Of a stretch of DNA of 64,000 nucleotides, positions 9,003 through 22,052 are shown piece after piece. The stretch is taken from contig NZ_CP039249.1 of NCBI RefSeq assembly GCF_004795835.1, forward strand, positions 1,670,501-1,734,500, read 5' to 3'. This DNA is from Sphingomonas sp. PAMC26645. Lineage in GTDB: Bacteria > Pseudomonadota > Alphaproteobacteria > Sphingomonadales > Sphingomonadaceae. The translations under genes and the position numbers were made by a program. Position 1 is the stretch's first letter; each line of letters begins with the position of its first letter. The notes below the pieces were generated by a model. The model made no database searches. It had not been told where the DNA came from and saw only the letters and a program-made list of their open reading frames with translations.

Positions 9003-10310
9003 ATGGCCGACGCCCAGCCTATAGCCATGCCTGCCGGTGCAACAGGCGTCCTCGTCCTCGCCAATGGCGACGTGATCTGGGGTCGCGGGTTCGGCGCAGA
9101 GGGCAGTGCGGTCGGCGAAGTGTGCTTCCACACCGCGATGACCGGCTATCAGGAGGTGCTGACCGACCCGTCGTTCGCCGGGCAGATGATCTGCTTCACC
9201 TTCCCGCACATCGGCAATGTCGGCGCGAACCCCGACGACGTCGAGGCGGACGACCCGCATGCGCTCGGCATCATCGTCCGCGAGGACGTGACGCAGCCGT
9301 CGAGCTTCCGCGCGGTCGAGGGGCTGGATGGCTGGATGAAGCGGCATGCGCGGATCGGTCTGTCGGGCGTCGACACGCGTGCGCTGACGCGGCGGATCCG
9401 GGTGGCGGGCGTGCCTAACGGCGTGATCGCGCATTCGGCGAGCGGCGAGTTCGACGTGGCTGCGTTGCTGGCGATGGCGCGCGCGTGGCCGGGGCTTGAG
9501 GGCATGGACCTCGCCAAGGACGTGTCGACCGAGATGCATTATGGCTGGGGTGAGGATGCGCCCGGCGGTGTCTGGAAGCTGGGCTTCGGCTATGGGGACA
9601 GCTCGCAAGCAGCAGAGGGCGCTTCTGCTCCCCTCCCGCAAGCGGGAGGGGTCGGGGGAGGGGCTGGCCAATCAGCGCCGACCCCGCCTGAGGCCATGCC
9701 CTCCCCCAACCCCTCCCGCGATGCGGGAGGGGAGCAGAAGACGCGCCCCCACGTCGTCGCGATCGATTATGGCTCGAAGCGCAACATCTTCCGCAACCTC
9801 GTCGCGGCCGGCGCGAAAGTCTCGGTCGTCAGCGCCACCGCGAGTTTCGACGACGTGATGGCGCTCGCCCCCGACGGCATCTTCCTGTCGAACGGCCCCG
9901 GCGATCCCGCCGCGACCGCCGAATACGCGGTGCCGGTGATCCGCCAGCTACTGGAGACGGGCAAGCCGCTGTTCGGCATCTGCCTCGGCCACCAGTTGCT
10001 CGGCCTCGCGGTCGGCGCGACCACGACCAAGATGTTCCAGGGCCACCGCGGCGCCAACCATCCGGTCAAGCGCCTGTCCGACGGCGCGGTCGAGATCACC
10101 AGCATGAACCACGGATTCGCAGTCGAGCGCGACAGCCTGCCGGCGAACGTCCGCGAGACGCATGTGTCGCTGTTCGACGGGTCGAACGCTGGGCTGGAAC
10201 TGACCGACAAGCCCGCGTTTTCCGTACAGTATCATCCGGAGGCTAGCCCGGGGCCGCAGGACAGCTTGTACCTGTTCGAGAAGTTCGTCGGACAACTCCC
10301 GCGTGCTTAA
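9003..10310 (+). CDS. carA: Carbamoyl-phosphate synthase small subunit, with in-frame repeat insertion
   Basis: CarA hydrolyses glutamine and channels ammonia to CarB for carbamoyl phosphate, the precursor of arginine and pyrimidines. The N-terminal domain is complete (GVLVLANGDVIWGRGFGAEG, VGEVCFHTAMTGYQEVLTDP). The class I amidotransferase domain has LFGICLGHQLLG with nucleophile Cys at about residue 327 and the partner YHPEASPGPQD. ATG 9003 was chosen because AAAGAGAG lies 11 bases upstream; GTG 8991 is possible. The oddity is residues 207-246, between the two domains: they are encoded by two facing REP-like palindromes and read SAPLPQAGGVGGG and so on, a proline/glycine-rich linker. The reading frame is kept, so the enzyme is probably functional. 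A small lipoprotein gene overlaps its stop. Confidence 0.95.
   Translation: MADAQPIAMPAGATGVLVLANGDVIWGRGFGAEGSAVGEVCFHTAMTGYQEVLTDPSFAGQMICFTFPHIGNVGANPDDVEADDPHALGIIVREDVTQPSSFRAVEGLDGWMKRHARIGLSGVDTRALTRRIRVAGVPNGVIAHSASGEFDVAALLAMARAWPGLEGMDLAKDVSTEMHYGWGEDAPGGVWKLGFGYGDSSQAAEGASAPLPQAGGVGGGAGQSAPTPPEAMPSPNPSRDAGGEQKTRPHVVAIDYGSKRNIFRNLVAAGAKVSVVSATASFDDVMALAPDGIFLSNGPGDPAATAEYAVPVIRQLLETGKPLFGICLGHQLLGLAVGATTTKMFQGHRGANHPVKRLSDGAVEITSMNHGFAVERDSLPANVRETHVSLFDGSNAGLELTDKPAFSVQYHPEASPGPQDSLYLFEKFVGQLPRA
9622..9739. repeat. REP-like doublet inserted in the carA coding sequence
   Basis: Two units of about 42 bp (9622-9664 and 9698-9739) face each other, each with the CCCTCCCGC/GCGGGAGGG hairpin and a TTCTGC/GCAGAA outer edge. 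They belong to the same family as 7903-7943 and 8367-8407. The intervening 33 bp are unique. The doublet stays in frame. Confidence 0.9.
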
Positions 10311-10601
10311 GAGCGGGGCGCTCGTGACATCAGGTTCGCTATTTTTAGTAGCTTGCGGTCAGAGCGCCCCTGCAATGCCGGAAACGATCTTCAAGAAGGC
10401 CGTGAACATCTGCGGCCTTAAGCAGACGACTTATCTCCGTAGAGATGGCTTGTTTCTCGACGAGCCACTTATCAATTTTTCCAAAGAGACACAGCCGAGT
10501 AACGCGCATCGCTGCTTCAATGCAGCCCTTAACAAGGTCGATGAGGCGCTAACGGCGGCTGGCGCGAAGCACGTCAGCTATATCTGGGAATGGACTGAGT
10601 A

Positions 10602-10602
<1 letters not shown>
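10303..10602 (+). CDS. Small hypothetical lipoprotein between carA and carB
   Basis: An unrecognised 99-residue product. It begins at GTG 10303, inside the end of carA, and has a short hydrophobic stretch ending in a lipobox (LFLVAC, Cys at residue 18), so it is probably an exported, lipid-anchored protein. The mature part ([20 protein letters not shown], then two more Cys) has no motif I know. Its stop overlaps the carB start (TAATG), so it sits inside the car operon and is likely co-translated. Base composition is clearly lower in GC than carA and carB, which suggests later acquisition. The true start could be the GTG at 10324 instead, which would leave the lipobox intact. Confidence 0.7.
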
Positions 10603-13934
<3,332 letters not shown>

Positions 13935-14009
13935 TCCCGACATGAGAATGATGTGTGGGCGGGGCTGGTACAGGGCCTCGCGCGGGGAAATGGATTTGGG
14001 GACGAGATG

Positions 14010-14486
14010 ATGGCGACCGTCGAAAAGATGCCGATGCTGCAGGAAGGCTATGAGACGCTGAGCGCGGATCTGAAGCGCCTGAAAGCCGAACGTCCGACGA
14101 TCGTCGACGCGATCGAAGAGGCGCGCGCACACGGTGACCTGAGCGAGAACGCGGAATATCATGCCGCGAAGGAGCGTCAGGGCCAGGTCGAGGCATCGAT
14201 CTCCGACATCGAGGACAAGCTGAGCCGCGCGCAGATCATCGATCCGAAGGATTTGTCGGGCGACAAGGTCGTGTTCGGCGCGACGGTGACGTTGCTCGAC
14301 GAGAACGACAAGCCGGTGAAGTATCAGATCGTCGGCCAGACCGAGGCTAACGCGAAGACGGGGCGGATCTCGTACAATTCGCCGCTGGGTCGCGGGCTGA
14401 TCGGGCGCAAGCTCGATGAAGAGGTCGAGGTCACGGTGCCGGCCGGCGAGCGTTACTACGTCGTCTCCAAGATCGAGTTCATCTGA
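14010..14486 (+). CDS. greA: Transcription elongation factor GreA
   Basis: GreA rescues backtracked RNA polymerase by stimulating cleavage of the nascent transcript. The 158-residue product has the N-terminal coiled coil ([20 protein letters not shown] to [19 protein letters not shown], with the acidic tip [11 protein letters not shown]) and the C-terminal FKBP-like domain ([20 protein letters not shown]). ATG 14010 gives the usual GreA length; ATG 14007 is directly adjacent, and GTG 13953 would add an unlikely tail. Downstream of carB, as in many alphaproteobacteria. Confidence 0.97.
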   Translation: MATVEKMPMLQEGYETLSADLKRLKAERPTIVDAIEEARAHGDLSENAEYHAAKERQGQVEASISDIEDKLSRAQIIDPKDLSGDKVVFGATVTLLDENDKPVKYQIVGQTEANAKTGRISYNSPLGRGLIGRKLDEEVEVTVPAGERYYVVSKIEFI

Positions 14487-14491
14487 GCCTT

Positions 14492-15142
14492 ATGCAATTC
14501 TTCGAGACGCGGGCGACGGCGATCATCACGATCGTGACGGTCATCGTCTCGGGATTCTTGGTGCTGAGCGGGTCGCTTGGCTACTGGGCGGTGAACGCCG
14601 GGTTCATCCCGTTGCGGATGACCGATCTCGGTATTCCTAGCGAGCATATGTTCGTCGTGCCGTCCTGGGCGACGCCGCTGACTGCGACCCTGATCCATGG
14701 CGGTTGGGCGCACATCGCGCTGAACCTCGTGATGCTCGTGTATTGCGGTCAGTTCGTCGAGAAGGCGCTGGGGACTGTCGGGTTGGCCGTGCTGTACGTG
14801 CTGGGCGCGTATGCCGCGGCGGCGGGGCATTGGGCGTTCGGGCCTGAGTCCACCGCGCCGATGATTGGCGCTTCGGGTGCGATCTCCGCGGTTGTTGGGG
14901 CTTATGCGCTTTTGTATGGCGAGCGGCGAGCGCAGGCGATCGGGCCGGTGCCGGCTGGGGTCGTGCATGTCGTCTGGCTGGCTGCCGCCTGGATCGGGAT
15001 CCAGCTGCTGATGGGGCTGGCCGGGTTTGGGGCTTCGGTTGGGGCTAGTGGGCCTATTGCGATCGGTGCGCATATCGGGGGGTTCTTGGCGGGGCTGGTG
15101 CTGGCTCGGCCTTTGTTGCTCTGGCATTACCGGGCTGCTTAG
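14492..15142 (+). CDS. Rhomboid-family intramembrane serine protease
   Basis: The 216-residue membrane protein has at least six hydrophobic segments. The rhomboid motifs are present: GGWAHIALNLV with the oxyanion-side His and Asn78, GASGAISAVVGAY with nucleophile Ser128, and AHIGGFLAG with catalytic His194. Substrates of such proteases are membrane proteins; the physiological target here is unknown. The gene begins five bases after the greA stop, so the two are probably co-transcribed. The end of the gene drifts to GGT/GCT/GGG codons, an oddity shared by several genes here near repeat clusters. Confidence 0.92.
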   Translation: MQFFETRATAIITIVTVIVSGFLVLSGSLGYWAVNAGFIPLRMTDLGIPSEHMFVVPSWATPLTATLIHGGWAHIALNLVMLVYCGQFVEKALGTVGLAVLYVLGAYAAAAGHWAFGPESTAPMIGASGAISAVVGAYALLYGERRAQAIGPVPAGVVHVVWLAAAWIGIQLLMGLAGFGASVGASGPIAIGAHIGGFLAGLVLARPLLLWHYRAA

Positions 15143-15150
15143 GCGGCCAC

Positions 15151-15286
15151 ACCGTTCGTCCTGAGTAGCTGCTGAGCTTGTCGAAGCGGCTCATCGAAGG
15201 ACAGGTTGGCGCGCGGGACCTGTGCTTCGATACGAGCCCTCGATACGGCTCTTCGAGCCTACTCGGTCTCTACTCAGCACGAACGG
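15151..15286. repeat. Inverted repeat element, GTCCTGAG...CTTGTCGAAG type
   Basis: Outer arms (ACCGTTCGTCCTGAGTAG and CTACTCAGCACGAACGG) face each other, with nested GAGCTTGTCGAAG and CTTCGATACGAG segments. This is the style of a widespread dispersed palindrome in sphingomonads. Confidence 0.75.
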
Positions 15287-15383
15287 AAAGGGGGGGCCGC
15301 CTTTGGCGTCTCTCCCACTCCCGAACAGGAGTGGGGAGGCGCAGTTTTATACGAAATTGATGGTCAGAGAAGTACCGTCAAAT

Positions 15384-15480
15384 CCGTCATCCCCGCGAAG
15401 GCGGGGATCCATAGCCTATGTCGTTGCGATCGGATTGCTACGACAGCCACTATGGGTTCCCGCCTCCGCGGGAATGACGG
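15384..15480. repeat. REP-like inverted repeat, CGCGAAGGCGGG family
   Basis: Arms CCGTCATCCCCGCGAAGGCG and CGCCTCCGCGGGAATGACGG face each other around about 55 bp with an inner TAGCCTATG/CACTATGGG imperfect pairing. Related to 1175-1228 and 26033-26110. Confidence 0.8.
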
Positions 15481-15492
15481 CTCCGGAGTAGT

Positions 15493-15720
15493 TCAGGCTA
15501 CAGTCGCACCCAAGTTCGGCTCGAGCATCCGGTGCAGATGCACCACCACGAACTTCATCTCGGCATCGTCGACGGTACGCTGCGCCGCAGCACGCCAAGC
15601 CTTCTCGGCGCTGGTGTAGTCGGGGAATACGCCGACGAATTCGATCTTGCTCAGATCGTTGAAATCCAGGGTGCGCGGGTCGCTGACGCGGCCGCCGAAT
15701 ACGAGGTGGAGCTTGCTCAT
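15493..15720 (-). CDS. DUF4170 domain protein
   Basis: The 75-residue product (MSKLHLVFGGRVSDPRTLDF, then VGVFPDYTSAEKAWRAAAQR and KFVVVHLHRML) matches the small DUF4170 family that is essentially restricted to alphaproteobacteria. No biochemical role is known to me. The DYTSAEKAWRAAAQ stretch followed by a beta strand looks like the lineup seen in SPOR-like or inositol monophosphatase-linked small proteins, but that is only a shape resemblance. No close co-directional partner is coupled to it: the next gene upstream is 64 bases away. Confidence 0.85.
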   Translation of the reverse strand: MSKLHLVFGGRVSDPRTLDFNDLSKIEFVGVFPDYTSAEKAWRAAAQRTVDDAEMKFVVVHLHRMLEPNLGATVA

Positions 15721-15784
15721 GCGCTTGCTTTCCTAGGGAGGGGGTTGCCGCCTCCCTAGCGTGTTCGACCCGCGGTTTGAACCC

Positions 15785-16264
15785 TTAGACAGTAGGCTTT
15801 TGCGAAACCGCCTTCGCACCTGCGGTACCGGCCGTCGTGACCGCCTTGACGATACCCTCGAGCAAGCCCTTGGCCTGGTCGCGCGCATTGTCCTTGGTCA
15901 GGCCGAGTTCGCCAAGTTCCGAGCGGCCTGCATCCTTCGCTGCGGCAGTCGCCGCCACGAGCGTTTCGCTGAGACGCTTGCCGACGGGGGCGAGCAGTTC
16001 CTTCTCACGCGCGGAACGCGGGAGCAGCGCACCGGCGAGCGCGCCGACAGCGAGACCGCCGACCAGGATGCCGAGCGGGTTGGATTCGAGGTTGTTGACG
16101 ACGCGCTTGGTCTTCTCGCGCGAGACTTCGAGAACCTCGGAGGCCTTGTCGCCAGCGTCGTGATAGACCTTCGATGCGGTCTCGCGGACGGTGTCGAGGC
16201 CCTCGCGGAGACGGCTCTCGGTCTCGTGGGCGGCTTCGTTTGCGGTGGTCTTTGCGTCGGTCAT
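15785..16264 (-). CDS. Hypothetical stress/envelope protein with a glycine-zipper-like membrane segment
   Basis: The 159-residue product has a long charged amphipathic N-terminal helix (ETESRLREGLDTVRETASKV and on), then a short hydrophobic stretch with GxxxG spacing (PLGILVGGLAVGALAGALLP, about residues 62-81) and an alanine-rich C-terminal half. The layout resembles the DUF883/ElaB or YtxH-type proteins, which anchor at membranes and are often stress-induced. It belongs to a run of four small minus-strand genes of similar character (15785-17449). No catalytic motif is seen. Confidence 0.75.
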   Translation of the reverse strand: MTDAKTTANEAAHETESRLREGLDTVRETASKVYHDAGDKASEVLEVSREKTKRVVNNLESNPLGILVGGLAVGALAGALLPRSAREKELLAPVGKRLSETLVAATAAAKDAGRSELGELGLTKDNARDQAKGLLEGIVKAVTTAGTAGAKAVSQKPTV

Positions 16265-16333
16265 GGGAATGTCCTTCTGGTGGCAAGCTGCTCGTCATTC
16301 AACGCGAGCTGGGACTTCAAGGTTTCAATGCGG

Positions 16334-16606
16334 TCACCGCCCGCGGCGGAAGAGTCCGACGATCCGGTGGCGGGCGAGGAACAGCCCGGCGACCGCGGCG
16401 AACCCCGCGGTCGGCCCCGGATTGCGCTTCACCGTCTCGACGCTGGCGCTGAGTGCAGCGGTGCCGGCATCGGCGACGTCGCGGCTGGCGTTCAGCGCGA
16501 GCTTCCGCGGATTGAGCCGGTCCTGCAACTGCCCGAGCGTCATCATGACGCGCTGGCGGGCGAGGGCCGATTCGATCTCTGCGGCGGCGACTTTGGCGGA
16601 TGTCAT
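16334..16606 (-). CDS. DUF3618 domain protein
   Basis: The 90-residue product has the DUF3618 pattern: an N-terminal helix MTSAKVAAAEIESALARQRV, then LGQLQDRLNPRKLALNASRD, and a C-terminal hydrophobic segment (PGPTAGFAAVAGLFLARHRI) ending in basic residues. Start ATG 16606 overlaps the stop of the upstream holin-like gene (ATGA). DUF3618 genes usually accompany the DUF1469 holin-like gene, as here. A membrane-associated structural or stress role is likely but not established. Confidence 0.85.
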   Translation of the reverse strand: MTSAKVAAAEIESALARQRVMMTLGQLQDRLNPRKLALNASRDVADAGTAALSASVETVKRNPGPTAGFAAVAGLFLARHRIVGLFRRGR

Positions 16607-16980
16607 GATACGGGCTCGCTCTTCGTCTGAAGCTTCGACTTGCCGATCATCGCCAGGATCGCCGCCACTGCGAGGACGGCCACCACGACGATGGCGGTCG
16701 CCCATCCTGGCCCCACCAGCGTCGCCACCGTCAAGATCGCACCGACCAGCAGTGCGATCAGTGCGGCCAAAGCCAGCACGCCGGCGACCGCGAAGAACAT
16801 CGCGGCCGACTTGTACGCACTGGCGGTCTCACCGAACTTCGCCTTGTAGACAGCGACTTCCGCGGTCGCGAGACTCTTAGTTTCGGTCGCCAGACGACCG
16901 ACGATGGATGCAAGGCTCTCGTCTTCGCCGGTCGCGAACGTCAGTGGGTCGGACAAGACGTCAGACCTTCGAATTGGCAT
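16603..16980 (-). CDS. Phage-holin-family (DUF1469) membrane protein
   Basis: The 125-residue product (start ATG 16980, MPIRRSDVLSDPL) has an N-terminal amphipathic part (LASIVGRLATETKSLATAEV) and two close transmembrane segments (AAMFFAVAGVLALAALIALL and ATLVGPGWATAIVVVAVLAV). This matches the DUF1469 or Actinobacterial holin-X-like family, chromosomal membrane proteins that are not phage lysins. It overlaps the next gene by four bases and its own start overlaps the end of the upstream gene by 20 bases, so the set is an operon. Confidence 0.85.
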   Translation of the reverse strand: MPIRRSDVLSDPLTFATGEDESLASIVGRLATETKSLATAEVAVYKAKFGETASAYKSAAMFFAVAGVLALAALIALLVGAILTVATLVGPGWATAIVVVAVLAVAAILAMIGKSKLQTKSEPVS

Positions 16981-17449
16981 CGACGCCCGACTGCACCAGT
17001 CGCGCGACGACAAAGCCGATGGCGGCTGCTGCACCCACCGCGATGGCCGGCGACTTGCGAACGAGTTCGCGCGCGTCGTCGAACAGCTCGTCGATGTCCT
17101 TTGCCTTCACCTGGTCGGCGAAACCCGAGACGCTGTCGGCGGCGCTGCGGGCATAACCGCCATACTGAGACCCGAGCTTCTCATCGACCTGGCCTGCGGC
17201 GTCGGTCAGCAACTGTGCGACCTGCTCCAGCGCGCCACTTGCTCGTGCCTTGCCGTCCTCGGCGAAGGTGCGGACCTTGTCGGTCGCCTGTGCGGTGTAC
17301 TTGTTCGCACCGTCCTTAATCGCCTGCTTGGCGTCGCCGGCCTTGGCCGAGACATCGCCGTTATCGATCGTCTTGCTGAGCTCGGTCCCGACCTCGTTCA
17401 CGGTCGTTTTCAGGTCGTTGACGGTGTCGTTTACGCTGGTGTCGGCCAT
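16961..17449 (-). CDS. DUF883-like (ElaB/YqjD-type) membrane-anchored protein
   Basis: The 162-residue product starts MADTSVNDTVNDLKTTVNEV and is a long helical, lysine/aspartate-rich protein. Near the C-terminus it has LFDDARELVRKSPAIAVGAA followed by AAIGFVVARLVQSG, the signature of the DUF883/ElaB/YqjD family, whose E. coli members bind ribosomes and anchor to the inner membrane in stationary phase. It is probably the first gene of the minus-strand stress operon, divergent from eno across 142 bp. Confidence 0.8.
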   Translation of the reverse strand: MADTSVNDTVNDLKTTVNEVGTELSKTIDNGDVSAKAGDAKQAIKDGANKYTAQATDKVRTFAEDGKARASGALEQVAQLLTDAAGQVDEKLGSQYGGYARSAADSVSGFADQVKAKDIDELFDDARELVRKSPAIAVGAAAAIGFVVARLVQSGVDANSKV

Positions 17450-17579
17450 GACGGTCCCTTTCAGAATTGTTACGCACTCAACACCGTCGTTGGAGCGCGG
17501 TTCCCGAAGCGCGCGCGATTGCCCGATATGGCGTGAGACGGTAGAGGCGGCGCGAACGACCCGGCACCGGGATTTGTAG

Positions 17580-18872
<1,293 letters not shown>

Positions 18873-18896
18873 TAGGTTCGGAAACCGGAGGACGAC

Positions 18897-19223
18897 ATGG
18901 CACGCGTGACGACGAAGACCAGCAAGTTGCGGAAGACGATGCGCAAGGCCGCGTGGCCGGCGCTGGGGCTGACGCTGATGGCGTTCTTCGGCGCGTATGC
19001 CGTGCTCGGGCCGAACGGGATGTTCGCGTATGGCGATTACAAGCGCCAGCTTGCGAAGCGTGAGCAGGACTATGCCGCGCTCGATCGCAAGCGGGAGGTG
19101 TTGAAGAACCGGGTGGCGTTGCTGAACCCGGATCATGCGAACCCGGATATGGTCGACGAGATGGTCCGCAAGGAGCTTAACGTCGCGCATCCGGACGAGG
19201 TTATCGTGCCCTTGGGGAACTAG
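18897..19223 (+). CDS. ftsB: Septum formation initiator FtsB
   Basis: FtsB is a bitopic divisome protein that pairs with FtsL and FtsQ. The 108-residue product has a basic cytoplasmic tail, one transmembrane segment (AAWPALGLTLMAFFGAYAVL), then a heptad-like stretch (YKRQLAKREQDYAALDRKRE) and the DivIC-family motif ending ELNVAHPDEVIVPL. The position behind eno fits FtsB. A GGAGG ribosome site precedes the ATG. Confidence 0.9.
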   Translation: MARVTTKTSKLRKTMRKAAWPALGLTLMAFFGAYAVLGPNGMFAYGDYKRQLAKREQDYAALDRKREVLKNRVALLNPDHANPDMVDEMVRKELNVAHPDEVIVPLGN

Positions 19224-19230
19224 TGTTTCG

Positions 19231-19355
19231 ATCCTCCCCCGCCAGGGGAAGGTGTCACCGCAGGTGACGGAGGGGGAGGATACGAAACAGGTGTTTCCCG
19301 TTTCCCCCCTCCGTCAGGCAAGAGCCTGCCACCTCCCCCTTGCGGGGGGGAGGAT
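19231..19355. repeat. 125-bp dispersed element (copy 1), ATCCTCCCCC...GGGGGAGGAT
   Basis: Outer arms are inverted (ATCCTCCCCCGCC and GCGGGGGGGAGGATT). A mid-section reads GGTGACGGAGGGGGAGGATA with its inverted partner CCCCTCCGTC. A second copy of the same length and design lies at 44595-44719. It sits between convergent genes. Confidence 0.85.
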
Positions 19356-19362
19356 TCAAGAA

Positions 19363-20187
19363 TTACCGACCCAGGAACGTCAGCAGGTCGTTGGTGAAGC
19401 GATCGCTCTCCGTGATCGTTAGGCCATGCGGGGCGCCGTCATATTCGACCAGTTGCGAGTCCGCGATGCCCTTGGCGGCGGCGCGGCCGGTGGCGTCGAT
19501 CGGGACCGTCTTGTCGCTCGTCCCGTGCACGACCAGCGTCGGTACGCGGAAGGCGGCGAGATCCTGGCGGAAGTCGGTGTGGCCGAACGCCTTGGCGCAC
19601 TCCAGTGTCGGGTGAAGGCCCGCCTGCATCGCAAGGCTCCAGACCCAGTCTACCACCTCGTCGCTGACCGGCGAGGTGATGAACCCGACGCCGAGGAATT
19701 GCTGGAGGAAGGTCTTGAAGAACGCCGGGCGGTCGTCCTCGATACCCGCGCCGATGCTGGCGAGCGTCTCTTCGGGAACGCCGTCGGGATTGTCATCGGT
19801 CTTGAGCATGTACGGCACCACCGACGAGATCAGCCCGGCGGCGACCACGCCCTTGCCGTCGTAACGGCTCATGTAGCGCGCGATCTCGCCGCCACCCATC
19901 GAGAAGCCGACGATCGTCGCGTCGGTGTTCGCGCCGGTGGCTTCCATGACGTCGGCCAGATCGTCGGTCAGCGTGTCGTAATTGTAGCCGGTCCAGGGCT
20001 GGCCCGAGCGACCGAACCCGCGGCGGTCATACGCGATCGCGCGGAAGCCGGCGTGCGCGAGCGCCATCGCCTGCGCGTCCCAGCTGTCGGCGTTGAGCGG
20101 CCAGCCATGCGTCAGGATCACCGGGCGACCCGTGCCCCAGTCCTTGACGTAAATGTCTGTACCGTCACGGGTTTTTACGTAGGGCAT
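19363..20187 (-). CDS. Alpha/beta hydrolase (cofactor-free haloperoxidase/esterase type)
   Basis: The 274-residue product is a classic single-domain alpha/beta hydrolase: HGWPLNADSWDAQ near the start (oxyanion region), AYDRRGFGRSGQPW, the nucleophile elbow VGFSMGGGEIARY, the acid in VVHGTSDKTVP, and the base His in YDGAPHGL. The RRGFGRS and GGGEIARY patterns are typical of the non-haem chloroperoxidase or aryl esterase subgroup. No signal peptide is seen, so it is cytoplasmic. The in vivo substrate cannot be told from sequence. Divergent from the DUF885 gene; the gene ends just next to a 125-bp repeat. Confidence 0.88.
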   Translation of the reverse strand: MPYVKTRDGTDIYVKDWGTGRPVILTHGWPLNADSWDAQAMALAHAGFRAIAYDRRGFGRSGQPWTGYNYDTLTDDLADVMEATGANTDATIVGFSMGGGEIARYMSRYDGKGVVAAGLISSVVPYMLKTDDNPDGVPEETLASIGAGIEDDRPAFFKTFLQQFLGVGFITSPVSDEVVDWVWSLAMQAGLHPTLECAKAFGHTDFRQDLAAFRVPTLVVHGTSDKTVPIDATGRAAAKGIADSQLVEYDGAPHGLTITESDRFTNDLLTFLGR

Positions 20188-20312
20188 GCAAGTCTCCGGT
20201 CTGTCTTGGCAGATGCACGTTCAACGGCTCATCGTGCGCGCCGTTCCGCACGCTGGCGTACCAAGACTTCGACTGGCAGCATGGTCCCAGACGAATCGGA
20301 ATTGGAGACAGG

Positions 20313-22052
20313 ATGCGGATCGGACTTTTGACGACGGCGCTCGGCGCGGTCCTCGCCTTGAGCGCGTGCGGCCCTGCGCAGACGACCGCGAATACGCAGG
20401 CTCCTGCCGCGCCGACGACTGCTGCGACGGGCGACTGGGCGGGGTTCCGCGATGGCTTCATCGACGGCTGGTTCAAGATCGATCCGGCCAACGCGGTCTA
20501 TCAGGGCAAGCACGAATATGACGGCGGCTTGGGCGACTGGAGCGCGGCTGGGCTGAAGCGGCAGGCGGACTTCCTGCATGGCGCGATCGACAAGGCGGGC
20601 GCGTTCAAGGATCTGAAGCCCGCCGAGGCGTTCGAGCGCGACTATCTGGTGCAGGTCTCCAAGGGCAAGCTCTTCTGGCTGGAGGATGCCGACCAGCCGC
20701 ACCATAATCCGGCCTGGTATGTCAGCGCGGGGCTCGATCCGAACACGTATATCGCGCGCAACTATGCCGATGCGCCGACGCGGATGAAGGCGCTGACCGC
20801 GTTCCTGCAGAAGATCCCGGCGGCGGCGGGGAACATCAAGGCGAACCTCAAGACGCCGATGCCGCTGAGCTACGTCAATTACGGGACGGCGGCGTTCAAT
20901 GGCTTTGCCGACTATTATGCGGGCGACGCGGTGAAGGCGTTTGCGGGCGTGAAGGATGCGGCGGCGCAGAAACAGCTCACCGATGCGGCGCAGGCGGCGT
21001 CGAAGGCGATGCGCGATCTGGGGACGTGGACCGAGGGCCAGCGCGCGACCGCGACGCAGGACTTTGCGCTCGGGGCGGACAAGTTTTCGCGGATGGTGGC
21101 GATGACCGAGGGCGTCGATACGCCGCTCGACCAGCTCGAGGCGGCCGGTGTTGCCGACCTCAAGCGCAACCAGGCGGCGCTCGCGCAGGCGTGCGGGGTG
21201 TTCGCCAAGGGGCAGACGATCCTCGCGTGCATGGACAAGATGAACGCGAACAAGCCGGTCGGCGGCCCGGTTGCCGAAGCACGACGCCAGATCCCGATTT
21301 TGCGGAAATTCGTCGTTGATCATGATCTGGTGACGATCCCGGGGACCGAGCAGGCGCTGGTCGAGGAGTCGCCGCCGTATAACCGGCAGAACTCGGCGTA
21401 TATCGATCCGCCGGGGCCGTTCGATAAGGGCGTGCCGTCGATCTACTATATCTCGCCGCCCGATCCCGCGTGGACCAAGGCGGTGCAGGACGCGTTCGTG
21501 CCGGGCAAGAACGACCTGCTGTTCACGTCGGTGCACGAGGTGATGCCGGGGCATTTCGTCCAGTTCCTCCATGCGAACCGCTCGCCGTCGCTCTTCGGAC
21601 GACTGTTCGTGGGATATGCGTTTGCCGAGGGGTGGGCGCATTATGCCGAGGAAATGATGTGGGAGGCGGGGCTCAACAACGGCGATCCGGAGACGCATGT
21701 CGGGCAGATTTCGAACGCACTGCTGCGGGATTGCCGGTATCTGTCGGCGATCCGCATGCATGCGAAGGGGATGACGCAGGAGCAGTCGTTCCGGATGTTC
21801 GTCAACGAATGTTACCAGGACGAGGGGAATGCGAAGCAGCAGGCTGCTCGGGGGACGTATGATCCGGCGTATCTGAATTATACGATGGGTAAGCTGATGA
21901 TCCGGAAGTTGCGGTGGGATTGGACTGCGACGCGGGGTGGGCGGAAGGCTTGGAAGGCGTTCCATGATCAGTTTCTGAGTTATGGTGGACCGCCGATCCC
22001 CTTGGTGCGGGCGGCGATGATGGGGGAGGCTAAGGCGACGGCTGCTTTCTGA
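20313..22052 (+). CDS. DUF885 family lipoprotein (putative metallopeptidase)
   Basis: The 579-residue protein begins with a lipoprotein signal (MRIGLLTTALGAVLALSACG, lipobox LSAC, Cys about residue 19). The DUF885 domain covers the rest. The key motif HEVMPGHFVQ (H408, E409, H414) fits the family's zinc-binding HExxxGH, and the downstream YAFAEGWAHYAEEMMWEAGL supplies the third ligand region. DUF885 proteins are widely taken to be exported metallopeptidases. Sequence cannot show its substrate. The 3' end has unusual codon use (GGG, GGT) and runs into a repeat cluster. Confidence 0.88.
   Translation: MRIGLLTTALGAVLALSACGPAQTTANTQAPAAPTTAATGDWAGFRDGFIDGWFKIDPANAVYQGKHEYDGGLGDWSAAGLKRQADFLHGAIDKAGAFKDLKPAEAFERDYLVQVSKGKLFWLEDADQPHHNPAWYVSAGLDPNTYIARNYADAPTRMKALTAFLQKIPAAAGNIKANLKTPMPLSYVNYGTAAFNGFADYYAGDAVKAFAGVKDAAAQKQLTDAAQAASKAMRDLGTWTEGQRATATQDFALGADKFSRMVAMTEGVDTPLDQLEAAGVADLKRNQAALAQACGVFAKGQTILACMDKMNANKPVGGPVAEARRQIPILRKFVVDHDLVTIPGTEQALVEESPPYNRQNSAYIDPPGPFDKGVPSIYYISPPDPAWTKAVQDAFVPGKNDLLFTSVHEVMPGHFVQFLHANRSPSLFGRLFVGYAFAEGWAHYAEEMMWEAGLNNGDPETHVGQISNALLRDCRYLSAIRMHAKGMTQEQSFRMFVNECYQDEGNAKQQAARGTYDPAYLNYTMGKLMIRKLRWDWTATRGGRKAWKAFHDQFLSYGGPPIPLVRAAMMGEAKATAAF

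Larger units (their letters stand above)
15143..15492. other. 350-bp intergenic region filled with repeats
   Basis: No gene is visible. It holds a 136-bp inverted element, a short hairpin around 15315-15345 (CTCCCACTCC/GGAGTGGGGAG), and a CGCGAAGGCGGG-family element, listed separately. The two flanking genes converge on it, so it may act as a bidirectional termination zone. Confidence 0.7.
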
